Shown here: positions 22,929 through 29,467 of the stretch, in pieces
How positions within the stretch are numbered: position 1 is the stretch's first letter
Layout: every line of letters begins with the position of its first letter
Source of the DNA: Bacillota bacterium
GTDB taxonomy: Bacteria > Bacillota > Clostridia > Christensenellales > Aristaeellaceae
Assembly (NCBI GenBank): GCA_023415145.1
Contig: JAEZLW010000073.1
Span: 1-29,467, forward strand
DNA length: 29,467 bases
Reading direction: 5' to 3'
Position numbers and translations under genes: made by a program
Notes under the pieces: model-generated
What the model was told of the DNA's origin: nothing
The model's input: only the letters and a program-made list of their open reading frames with translations
The model's database searches: none

Positions 22929-25358
22929 TCAATGCGACCCGATTACCTTATCAACAAATGCCTTTGCGATTGCAGGATCAAACTGCTTGCCTGCCTCCCG
23001 CCTAATCTCCGTTACTGCCTCATCAATACTCTTTGCTTTTCTGTAAGGCCTGTCTTTTGTCATGGCATCAAAAGCATCAACAATAGCAATGATCCGGGAC
23101 AAGAGCGGTATGCTTTCTCCCTTCAATCCTTGCGGATAACCCTTCCCATCCCACCTTTCATGATGGGCCAGAATATACTCTGCTATCTGGCTCAGTTCCG
23201 GAACCGTACGGGCAATTCTATACCCGGCCTCAGGATGCTTTTTGATTTCAGCCCATTCTTCAGGCGTTAATGGACCCGCTTTTGTTAAAATATTTGTATC
23301 AACGCCAATTTTACCAATATCGTGCAGCTCTGATAGCAGTTCCAGAGCAACAAGTTCCTCCTCTTTCAGGCCTAATTCATTTCCCAATTGTTTTGACAAA
23401 TCAGCAAGCCTGTCGCAATGTTCCCTGGTCTCATAATCCTTTTCCATCAGCGCTGTTTTGATAGAAGTAATAATGGTGCTATGAAGACTCTTGAGCACCA
23501 GCAGTTTTCGCTGATACATAAGCTGTTCTGCTGTTTTCACAACTTTTTCAAACAACTCGTTTTCATTGTATTTCGTCGCACATCCCAGTGCCAAACTGGA
23601 AAATGACATTTCTCTGGGGATCTGCATGGATTGATTTGCACATGCATTCCTGATTTGCTCCATGATTGCTTTGGCGGTTTCCTCTTCGGTATTGGGCAGC
23701 AGCAAACAGAATTCGTCACCGCCTATTCTGGCTGCTAGATCGCGCTCCCTTACACAGGACTTGATCATGTTGGCTGCTGCCTGCAAGATCCGGTCCCCTT
23801 CATCATGGCCGAAAGCGTCGTTGATCAATTTCAAACCGTTAATGTCTCCAATAATCACCGACAAAGGCAAGCTATCGGCTGTATCCAGGCGCATTTTTTC
23901 ACTTTCGAAAAACGCACGGTTATAAAGCCCAGTCAATGCATCATGGTAACTCAGGTAATGGATTTCCTTTTCCTTTCTTTTTCTCTCGTTGATATCTCTG
24001 CTGATGCCTACCATGCCCAGTATATTTCCTTCCGTATCATAATACGGTGTTTTTACCGTATCGAAATATACAATGCTTCCATCAGGAGTGATAACTTGCT
24101 CCTCAACGTTCTGAGGCTCCCTCTTTTGGATTGCTCCTATATCCGATTCTCTATACCATTCTGCCACCTGTTTATCAAAGAGATCATAAATGCTCTTCCC
24201 GACAATATCAGCTTCTTTAAAGCCCGTATATTTCTCAAAAGCGCGGTTGCACCCCAGATACCTGCTGTTTTTGTCCTTGTAGAAGATCATGTCCGGTATT
24301 GAATTCAGAAGACAAACCAACAAAGCCTGCTTTGCCTCATACTCCTGATAAAGCGCTTTATAGTTTTCTTCGCTTCTTTTTAACTCTTCCCTGGCGATAA
24401 CGGTATCGGTTATTTCCTGAACCATGCAAAGATGTTGGTCTTGATTGCGGTTCTTGATCCGCAGTTTTGCAATAATCATGTGCGCCCAAACAATGGAACC
24501 ATCAGGCTTTATATACCTTTTGTCCATGGCATAGCTATCTGTTTCACCGGCTTGAAGCCTTGCAAACTGCCTTTTGTCTTCCACAATGTCATCAAGATGC
24601 GTCAAGTCTTCCCAACTAAGCTTTTCTAGTTCACTCCTGGACCGGCCGACGATTTTTTCAAACTTGCTGTTGATCAATACTGTTTTAGCGCCGTTGGCAA
24701 TGGATATTCCGATTGGGGCTTGTTCAATGACTGTCCGTAAATAGACATCGCTCTCTTCCAGTTCTTCTTTCATACGGATTCTTGCCAGCGTATCATAAAC
24801 TACCATGCACAATATCATGGATAGAATCGGATATGCAATGATTACAGGCAGGCTGATGGAGCTGAATACCGGTCCTATCATGTGTGCAGGCAAAGCCACC
24901 ACACCGGCCAGCATAATGATATGCGTTACAATGCCAAACAGATAAAACTCCAGCCAATTGTTCTTTTTGCTGATTATTTTTTCCCAGCGCAGCCTTTTCC
25001 ACATGATGCCGATTGCGGCACTGGAAACAGTGACAAATACGCCCATATATACCCCTGGGCCGCCCATGAATATTCTATATACACTAATGATAACAGCGCC
25101 GATCATGGTGGGTATACTTCCAAAAAACATGCCGGCGATGCTGATAAGAATAGAACGCGTGTCAAAGACAACGCCCGGCTCCAATGTTACCGTATTATAC
25201 AGAAGAGCAATTCCGACCATGCCAATAATGAAACCCAGAATGATACTGAATACATTCCCCCGTTTCCAATACCGAATGTACAGGGTGATGAAAATCACAC
25301 AAATGATCAAAAGCAGGGAAGCATTCAGCGTAAGGCCGCGAATAAACTCTTCTATCAT
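22929..25358 (-). CDS. Membrane GGDEF/HD-GYP cyclic-di-GMP enzyme with two PAS domains
   Basis: The protein has 809 residues. ATG 25358 is chosen because the promoter lies at 25410-25438, so a longer frame starting at 25463 would begin upstream of transcription. Residues 1-190 form a 5TM sensor (5TMR-LYT type: NTVTLEPGVVFDTRSILISI). Two PAS domains follow (about 205-320, 345-460), then GGDEF (470-620; intact GGDEF at 546-550 and an inhibitory RxxD site at 537-540), then HD-GYP (640-809; H679-D680, HHERWDGKGYP with GYP 740-742). Both catalytic sites look complete, so it may make and break cyclic-di-GMP. It should respond to a redox or small ligand. It stands alone; its stop lies 8 bases from the operon terminator. 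Confidence 0.93.
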   Translation of the reverse strand: MIEEFIRGLTLNASLLLIICVIFITLYIRYWKRGNVFSIILGFIIGMVGIALLYNTVTLEPGVVFDTRSILISIAGMFFGSIPTMIGAVIISVYRIFMGGPGVYMGVFVTVSSAAIGIMWKRLRWEKIISKKNNWLEFYLFGIVTHIIMLAGVVALPAHMIGPVFSSISLPVIIAYPILSMILCMVVYDTLARIRMKEELEESDVYLRTVIEQAPIGISIANGAKTVLINSKFEKIVGRSRSELEKLSWEDLTHLDDIVEDKRQFARLQAGETDSYAMDKRYIKPDGSIVWAHMIIAKLRIKNRNQDQHLCMVQEITDTVIAREELKRSEENYKALYQEYEAKQALLVCLLNSIPDMIFYKDKNSRYLGCNRAFEKYTGFKEADIVGKSIYDLFDKQVAEWYRESDIGAIQKREPQNVEEQVITPDGSIVYFDTVKTPYYDTEGNILGMVGISRDINERKRKEKEIHYLSYHDALTGLYNRAFFESEKMRLDTADSLPLSVIIGDINGLKLINDAFGHDEGDRILQAAANMIKSCVRERDLAARIGGDEFCLLLPNTEEETAKAIMEQIRNACANQSMQIPREMSFSSLALGCATKYNENELFEKVVKTAEQLMYQRKLLVLKSLHSTIITSIKTALMEKDYETREHCDRLADLSKQLGNELGLKEEELVALELLSELHDIGKIGVDTNILTKAGPLTPEEWAEIKKHPEAGYRIARTVPELSQIAEYILAHHERWDGKGYPQGLKGESIPLLSRIIAIVDAFDAMTKDRPYRKAKSIDEAVTEIRREAGKQFDPAIAKAFVDKVIGSH

Positions 25359-25409
25359 TAAACCTACCCCGATCTTTAAGAAATTAAATATATACAAAAT
25401 GTCAACTCT

Positions 25410-25438
25410 ATCGTAAAACTTCACACGAGGTATGTCAA
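25410..25438 (-). promoter_or_regulatory. Promoter of the GGDEF/HD-GYP gene
   Basis: On the minus strand TTGACA (25438-25433) and TACGAT (25415-25410) are 17 bases apart. Transcription would begin near 25403, 45 bases before the start codon; this decides the start. Confidence 0.75.
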
Positions 25439-25584
25439 TACATTTGTATACATTCAGAAACACTCAATGTCATATGCTGTAAGAATTCTGGCATATAACC
25501 GGATTCAAACAACTGTAAGGCACTTTTCAGTATTCTCCGATCGCACCTGCACGAACCATTTTCTAAAAACAGCATACTGTGTTA

Positions 25585-25709
25585 TTGATTCCTCCTGCTG
25601 TAGAGGGAGGAATCAGCAAAGGAACGCCTCCTTTGCACTGCCCGTGATCCATGGGCAATATCATATAGATCAATTCAGGGAGCGGCAATCGCTGCTCCCT
25701 TTCTCTTTT
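25585..25709 (+). ncRNA. Candidate small structured RNA: four tandem hairpins ending in a terminator
   Basis: Four hairpins follow one another in about 125 bases. (1) GATTCCTCC (25587-25595) with GGAGGAATC (25606-25614), extended by T-A. (2) GCAAAGGA (25616-25623) with TCCTTTGC (25629-25636), 5-base loop. (3) TGCCC (25639-25643) with GGGCA (25653-25657). (4) AGGGAGCGGC (25677-25686) with GCTGCTCCCT (25691-25700), tetraloop AATC, one G-U pair, then TTCTCTTTT: a good intrinsic terminator. No gene lies upstream on this strand within 2.7 kb, so the terminator must end a short RNA. It matches no RNA class I can recall, and its promoter is not clear. Stem 1's right arm contains GGAGG, stem 2 AAAGGA: both look like anti-anti-SD pieces. 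Confidence 0.5.
25677..25709 (+). terminator. Intrinsic terminator of the candidate structured RNA
   Basis: A 10-base stem with one G-U pair, loop AATC, and the tail TTCTCTTTT. It lies 22 bases before the GH74 promoter, so the RNA and the GH74 transcript are separate. Confidence 0.75.
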
Positions 25710-25730
25710 ACCTGTTCATGTTTTATGTTC

Positions 25731-25759
25731 TTGCGCAATGAATATTTTGTCTTTACAAT
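25731..25759 (+). promoter_or_regulatory. Promoter of the GH74-type gene
   Basis: TTGCGC (25731-25736) and TACAAT (25754-25759) are exactly 17 bases apart; the leader to the ATG at 25813 is about 45 bases. Confidence 0.65.
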
Positions 25760-25812
25760 ACAGGAAGAGCATAAAACGATTTCTATGATTTATCCAGGAA
25801 AGGATGAACCCA

Positions 25813-28161
25813 ATGCCTGTCATCCCCTATGCATATCGTCATGCCCCCGTGCCCGGCGGCGGCTTTGTCACCGGTTTAGTATTCCATCCCCATACCCCGG
25901 ACGTCGCCTATGCCAGAACCGATATCGGAGGCGTCTTAAGGTTTGAGCCCCGCAGCCTGTCCTGGAAAAGCCTTTGCGACCATGTAACCCATCCAGGCAG
26001 GTGGGAGACATATCCGCTTTCCCTGGCGCTGTCACCCACAGATGATAACCGGCTGTACATTGCCGCAGGGGATGGCGAAAAAAATAACATGCTGTGCATT
26101 TCCTATGACCGGGGCGAACATTTTCATTACAGGGAGCTTCCCACCGGCATTCACGGCAACGCCAGTGGCCGGGGAACAGGTGAAAGGCTCCTGGCTTCAA
26201 ATACAAAACCCGAAACTCTATTCTTTGCCAGCCAGACAGGCGGTCTGTTTGTCTCCCGTGACCTTGGCGAATCGTGGGAGCATCTTGTTGTATGCCCGCC
26301 GGGAGGCCGGGAAGAAACGAATCTCACCTTCCTGTTTGTCCATCCGGACAATGAGGGCTTTTTGATCGTTGGGACAAATGGCGAAAAGAACAGCCCGGAC
26401 GGCATCATCCGCGGGCCTTCGCTGTATTTTTCAACGGATGGCGGCAAGCATTTCTCTTATCTTCCGGGGCAGCCGGCACCGCTTGTACACCCCGGTTCCA
26501 CCTATCCCGGTTATGTGGCTCAGCGTTATGCGTTTGACGGGAAGCATCTATACATCACCTTGTCCGCTCCCGGTTATTGCTGGGCAGGGTTTTCAAGCTA
26601 TGCCTGCGATACGGGAAGCTGCGTGGACGGTGTACTGCTTCGATACCTGATTTCCTCCGAAGGGGAGATACAGGAAATTCTCGATCTCACGCCCTCCGGG
26701 GATGTTGATAAAGACTATCCTGAGCGGCGCCTGGGTTGTGGCCTGTCCGGTATATCCACCGATCCTAACCATCCCGGAGTGGTGGTCATGAGCACCATAT
26801 GCCATCCGGAGCAGGATACAATTTACCATTCCAGAGATTATGGCTTGCATTTCACCCCCATCCTGCAAGGTCTTTCCATTGGGAGTATCGATTTTAACGT
26901 GGACTATATGAAGCCCGAGTTCAATGGCGGCCATTCCATCATCCACTGGATGGGCGATCTGAAAATCAATCCCTTTGACGGGAATCAGGCCTTTTTTACC
27001 ACAGGCACAGGTATATTTGCCACCTTCAATCTTCAAAACGCCCTGGAAAGCAAGCCTGTTGCCTGGCAGCCCTTATGCGATGGACTGGAAGAAACGGTTC
27101 ATTTGAACGTATACAGCCCGTCAATCGGCCCTGTAAAATTGATTGATATCATCGGCGACCTGGGCGGCTTTGCATTCCGTGATTTGACCCATCCCTGTAA
27201 GAACAGCTTTGCGGATGCACAAGGCAACCGGTACATCACCTGCATGAACGCCGATTATCCCGAATCCACAGCCCGCCCTGTAGTGGTCACCGCCCGGGGC
27301 AATTGGAAAGGGAAAACGACAGGCGGGCTGATCATCTCCCATGATGACTGTGAAACCTGGTTACGTCTTCCCGATCCTGTTGGCATTTTGCCGTTGGTGG
27401 ATGAACTGATGGCGGCCATCCGCCGCCCAAACGTCAATGCCGGATGGACGGCGATCGCCTCTGATGGAAAAACCATCCTATGGGGCCTGGCTCGTGGAAA
27501 TGAGCTGCCGGTTCCGGCCCTATTATCCACTGATGACGAAGGCAAAGCCTATCACCCAAGCCTGGTGTACGATTTGAGCGGAAAGCAGATAACAAGCGAT
27601 CAAGCAACCATCAAGGTATTCAGTGACAGGGTTTGGCCGGATGTTTTTTACGGCTTTGGACAGGACAGCCGCATGTTTGTAAGCACCAATCAGGGAAGAA
27701 CCTTTCAAGAGCTTCTCTTGCCTGATGATTTCCCCAAAAGGGACTTATCGGGCATCGATAGCATGCAGCATTATGAAATCCGGGTTCAAAGGGAAGCGCC
27801 GGGTGTTATTTGGATATCCTTGGCGGAGAAAGGTTTATGGCGGCTTGCCTATGATAGGGAGAAGAACAAGGCTCAACTGATGCGGATCAGTAACGAGGGG
27901 GATACCGTCTACCGTGTAGGCCTTGGCAAGGAAGAGAAGAAAAGCGCCCCCCAGGCGCTGTACATCAACGGCATTCTGGGGGGTACTTATGGATTTTACC
28001 GTTCGCTTAATGGCGGGGCAACCTTTACGCGCATTAATACAGATCGGCAGATGTTTGGCGACATCCGTTCCATATGCGGTGATCCCCGCACCTTTGGCCG
28101 TTTTTTTATCGCCACAGGCACCCGCGGGGTATTGTACGGAGAACCGGAATCTCAGGCCTGA
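25813..28161 (+). CDS. GH74-type xyloglucan hydrolase, cytoplasmic
   Basis: The protein has 782 residues. ATG 25813 is preferred: AGGATG lies 6 bases before it, whereas ATG 25804 abuts the AGGAAAGG site. Two seven-bladed propellers form the clamp-like GH74 fold. The N-terminal stretch GGGFVTGLVFHP...YARTDIGG is the family hallmark and holds the catalytic base D37; the acid should be D449 in IGDLGGF. Asp-box repeats recur: SYDRGEHF, SRDLGESW, STDGGKHF, SRDYGLHF, SHDDCETW, STNQGRTF, SLNGGATF. Such enzymes cut the beta-1,4-glucan chain of xyloglucan or act on oligosaccharide reducing ends. No signal peptide or carbohydrate-binding domain is present, so it must work inside the cell on imported oligosaccharides. 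It is convergent with a GH31 gene. Confidence 0.88.
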   Translation: MPVIPYAYRHAPVPGGGFVTGLVFHPHTPDVAYARTDIGGVLRFEPRSLSWKSLCDHVTHPGRWETYPLSLALSPTDDNRLYIAAGDGEKNNMLCISYDRGEHFHYRELPTGIHGNASGRGTGERLLASNTKPETLFFASQTGGLFVSRDLGESWEHLVVCPPGGREETNLTFLFVHPDNEGFLIVGTNGEKNSPDGIIRGPSLYFSTDGGKHFSYLPGQPAPLVHPGSTYPGYVAQRYAFDGKHLYITLSAPGYCWAGFSSYACDTGSCVDGVLLRYLISSEGEIQEILDLTPSGDVDKDYPERRLGCGLSGISTDPNHPGVVVMSTICHPEQDTIYHSRDYGLHFTPILQGLSIGSIDFNVDYMKPEFNGGHSIIHWMGDLKINPFDGNQAFFTTGTGIFATFNLQNALESKPVAWQPLCDGLEETVHLNVYSPSIGPVKLIDIIGDLGGFAFRDLTHPCKNSFADAQGNRYITCMNADYPESTARPVVVTARGNWKGKTTGGLIISHDDCETWLRLPDPVGILPLVDELMAAIRRPNVNAGWTAIASDGKTILWGLARGNELPVPALLSTDDEGKAYHPSLVYDLSGKQITSDQATIKVFSDRVWPDVFYGFGQDSRMFVSTNQGRTFQELLLPDDFPKRDLSGIDSMQHYEIRVQREAPGVIWISLAEKGLWRLAYDREKNKAQLMRISNEGDTVYRVGLGKEEKKSAPQALYINGILGGTYGFYRSLNGGATFTRINTDRQMFGDIRSICGDPRTFGRFFIATGTRGVLYGEPESQA

Positions 28162-28177
28162 TGACAGCCAGGAAAAA

Positions 28178-28230
28178 GGGGCTGTCATGCTGTGGGTTTC
28201 GCTTCTGCATGGCAGCCCCTGATTCGTTTT
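28178..28230 (+). terminator. Bidirectional terminator between GH74 and GH31 genes
   Basis: GGGGCTGTCATGC (28178-28190) pairs with GCATGGCAGCCCC (28207-28219) over 13 bases with one G-U pair and a 16-base loop; the tail is TGATTCGTTTT. The minus-strand copy ends TTTTCC just past the GH31 stop. A second smaller hairpin (TGACAGCC with GGCTGTCA, 28162-28186) overlaps and competes with it. Confidence 0.8.
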
Positions 28231-28276
28231 ACTCTGGATCGTACCCGGCTGGCGTCTCGGTAGCTTCAGCATTTTG

Positions 28277-29467
28277 TCATACGCGCAGCTCCTTTATGAC
28301 AATGCCGGCGTCTTTGGGTGTAAATACCGGAATGATATGCAGCGGCGCATATGCCTGAACCTTTTGTCCGCCTTCATATTCCTTCCCGGTAGACTGCTCC
28401 ACCCAGGTGATCCCTTGGGGAAGATAGACTTCTCTTGTTTGGGCCCCGGCCTTAAGCACAGGCGCAACCAGCATTTCTGGACCGAACATATAGGCGCTTT
28501 CCTCTTCCCAAGCCTTTTCATCCTTAGGGAAGTCAACAAACAGCGGACGCATGACGGGGGTTCCGTTTTCATGAGCCCTTGCCATCTGCTCTCGTATATA
28601 TGGCCTGAGTGATTCCCGCAGGCGAATGTATCGGCTCAATATTTCCTGCATATGGGGGCCGAAGCTCCATACTTCATTGGGCGCACCGCTGCCAAACTGG
28701 CGAACTCCGCCCCGGTATTCCTCCGCCGGCGGCTCGTAGGGCAGCCGGTCTCCATGCATCCGCATCACCGGGGTAAAAACGCCCCAGGCAAACCACCGTA
28801 TGAGCAATTCCTGAAACTTTGGATCGGTGATGGTACCGCCGCTGAATCCACCCAAGTCGCTGTTCCACCAGGGTATGCCGGCCATGGCCATGGATAGGCC
28901 TGCCGCCAACTGCTCCTGCATGGAACGGAAGGACGAGTCTACATCACCGGACCAGACAAGGGCACCATAGCGTTGGCTGCCTGCCCAGGCACAACGGACC
29001 AGGTTGAGAATATTTACCTGCCCTTCCGCCCTCATGCCATCATAAAAGGCCTTGGCATAGTGGTTGGGGTACAGATTTCCCACCTGCAATGCGGGGCCTG
29101 AATGAAACCGATGCAGGTCGAAATCATACTTCCCGTACTCCGGCTCCGCTTCATCCAGCCAAAAAATCCGCACGCCATGACGGTAATAATTTTCTTTGGC
29201 CTTTTGCCATACAAATTCCCTGGCGTCAGGATTTGTCGCATCAAAAAACACGCAATCCCCCATCCAGTTCATGTGCACCGGAACACCCCGATCCACTTGG
29301 ACCAGGTACCCGTTTTCATCCATTTCCCGATAGTTTTTGCTCCTTACATCCACCGTAGGCCATATGGAGACCATCAGCTCGATGCCCAGACTTTTCAGCT
29401 CTTCCACCATGGCGGGGACATCAGGCCAGTCCTTGGGATCAAACATAAAATCACCCTGGATGGTCCA
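28277..29467 (-). CDS. GH31 alpha-xylosidase/alpha-glucosidase, N-terminus outside window
   Basis: The last 396 residues are visible; the frame runs off the right edge and the ATG at 29446 is internal (WTIQGDF precedes it in frame). The TIM barrel shows FDPKDWPD, ELMVSIWP, the nucleophile motif FWLDEAEPE (Asp about residue 105 of the visible part) and the acid/base region WSGDVDSSF, then GIPWWNSDLGGF and MRMHGDR. The C-terminal beta-sandwich ends without the DUF5110 domain found in many relatives. FWLDEAEPE is close to the motif of YicI/XylS alpha-xylosidases. With the convergent GH74 gene, removal of alpha-xylose side chains from xyloglucan oligosaccharides is likely, but alpha-glucosidase is not excluded. 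Confidence 0.9.
   Translation of the reverse strand, partial: WTIQGDFMFDPKDWPDVPAMVEELKSLGIELMVSIWPTVDVRSKNYREMDENGYLVQVDRGVPVHMNWMGDCVFFDATNPDAREFVWQKAKENYYRHGVRIFWLDEAEPEYGKYDFDLHRFHSGPALQVGNLYPNHYAKAFYDGMRAEGQVNILNLVRCAWAGSQRYGALVWSGDVDSSFRSMQEQLAAGLSMAMAGIPWWNSDLGGFSGGTITDPKFQELLIRWFAWGVFTPVMRMHGDRLPYEPPAEEYRGGVRQFGSGAPNEVWSFGPHMQEILSRYIRLRESLRPYIREQMARAHENGTPVMRPLFVDFPKDEKAWEEESAYMFGPEMLVAPVLKAGAQTREVYLPQGITWVEQSTGKEYEGGQKVQAYAPLHIIPVFTPKDAGIVIKELRV

Noticed and set aside
25359..25463. N-terminal extension of the GGDEF/HD-GYP protein by 35 residues
   Set aside because: The TTGACA/TACGAT promoter at 25410-25438 lies inside it, so it would not be transcribed as coding sequence.
1..29467. 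CRISPR array, tRNA/rRNA genes, insertion sequences, phage genes
   Set aside because: I looked for regular spaced repeats, tRNA-like cloverleafs, transposase motifs and terminal inverted repeats and saw none.

Overview
The window looks like a chromosomal segment of an anaerobic, plant-glycan-using member of the Bacillota (class Clostridia or a close relative). Three things point there: strong AGGAGG-type ribosome sites before most genes, signalling proteins of clostridial type (a periplasmic-binding-like sensor with an SCGC hinge; a 5TM/PAS/GGDEF/HD-GYP hybrid), and a Tdh/Kbl threonine pair. Base composition is about balanced by eye. I see no tRNA, rRNA, insertion sequence, phage gene or CRISPR array. 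The assignment to a lineage is inference.

Left part (1-9.4 kb). A sensor/regulator gene leaves the window at the left edge (minus). Next is a large exported protein with three tandem small beta domains, a Pro/Thr linker and a C-terminal beta-propeller (minus), with a near-perfect promoter. The tdh-kbl operon (minus) turns threonine into glycine and acetyl-CoA. Divergent from it is a cytoplasmic GHL6-like glycoside hydrolase, whose promoter carries a 12-bp perfect palindrome of LacI-operator type. A small two-zinc-ribbon protein follows, ending in a convergent terminator.

Centre (9.4-22.9 kb). A DeoR-family regulator (minus) faces an eight-gene operon (plus): rhaA, rhaB, 2-oxoacid dehydrogenase E2, E3 and fused E1-alpha/beta, a class II aldolase fused to a short-chain dehydrogenase, a PHP-domain hydrolase, and a zinc alcohol dehydrogenase resembling L-sorbose-1-phosphate reductase. 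Gaps are -1 to 45 bases, the last three genes touch or nearly touch, and one strong terminator closes the unit. Two long imperfect direct repeats between regulator and operon are probable operators. RhaA and RhaB would make L-rhamnulose-1-phosphate and the aldolase domain would split it to DHAP and L-lactaldehyde. A complete ketoacid dehydrogenase complex inside this unit, together with the PHP and SorE-like proteins, does not fit the textbook rhamnose pathway. This is the strongest candidate here for an undescribed system.

Right part (22.9-29.5 kb). A membrane-bound GGDEF/HD-GYP cyclic-di-GMP enzyme (minus) is followed by a 450-base gene-free stretch that holds its promoter, four tandem hairpins ending in an intrinsic terminator (a candidate small structured RNA), and the promoter of a GH74-type double beta-propeller xyloglucanase that lacks a signal peptide (plus). 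A convergent GH31 alpha-xylosidase/alpha-glucosidase (minus, N-terminus outside the window) shares a bidirectional terminator with it. GH74 plus GH31 suggests intracellular breakdown of xyloglucan oligosaccharides.
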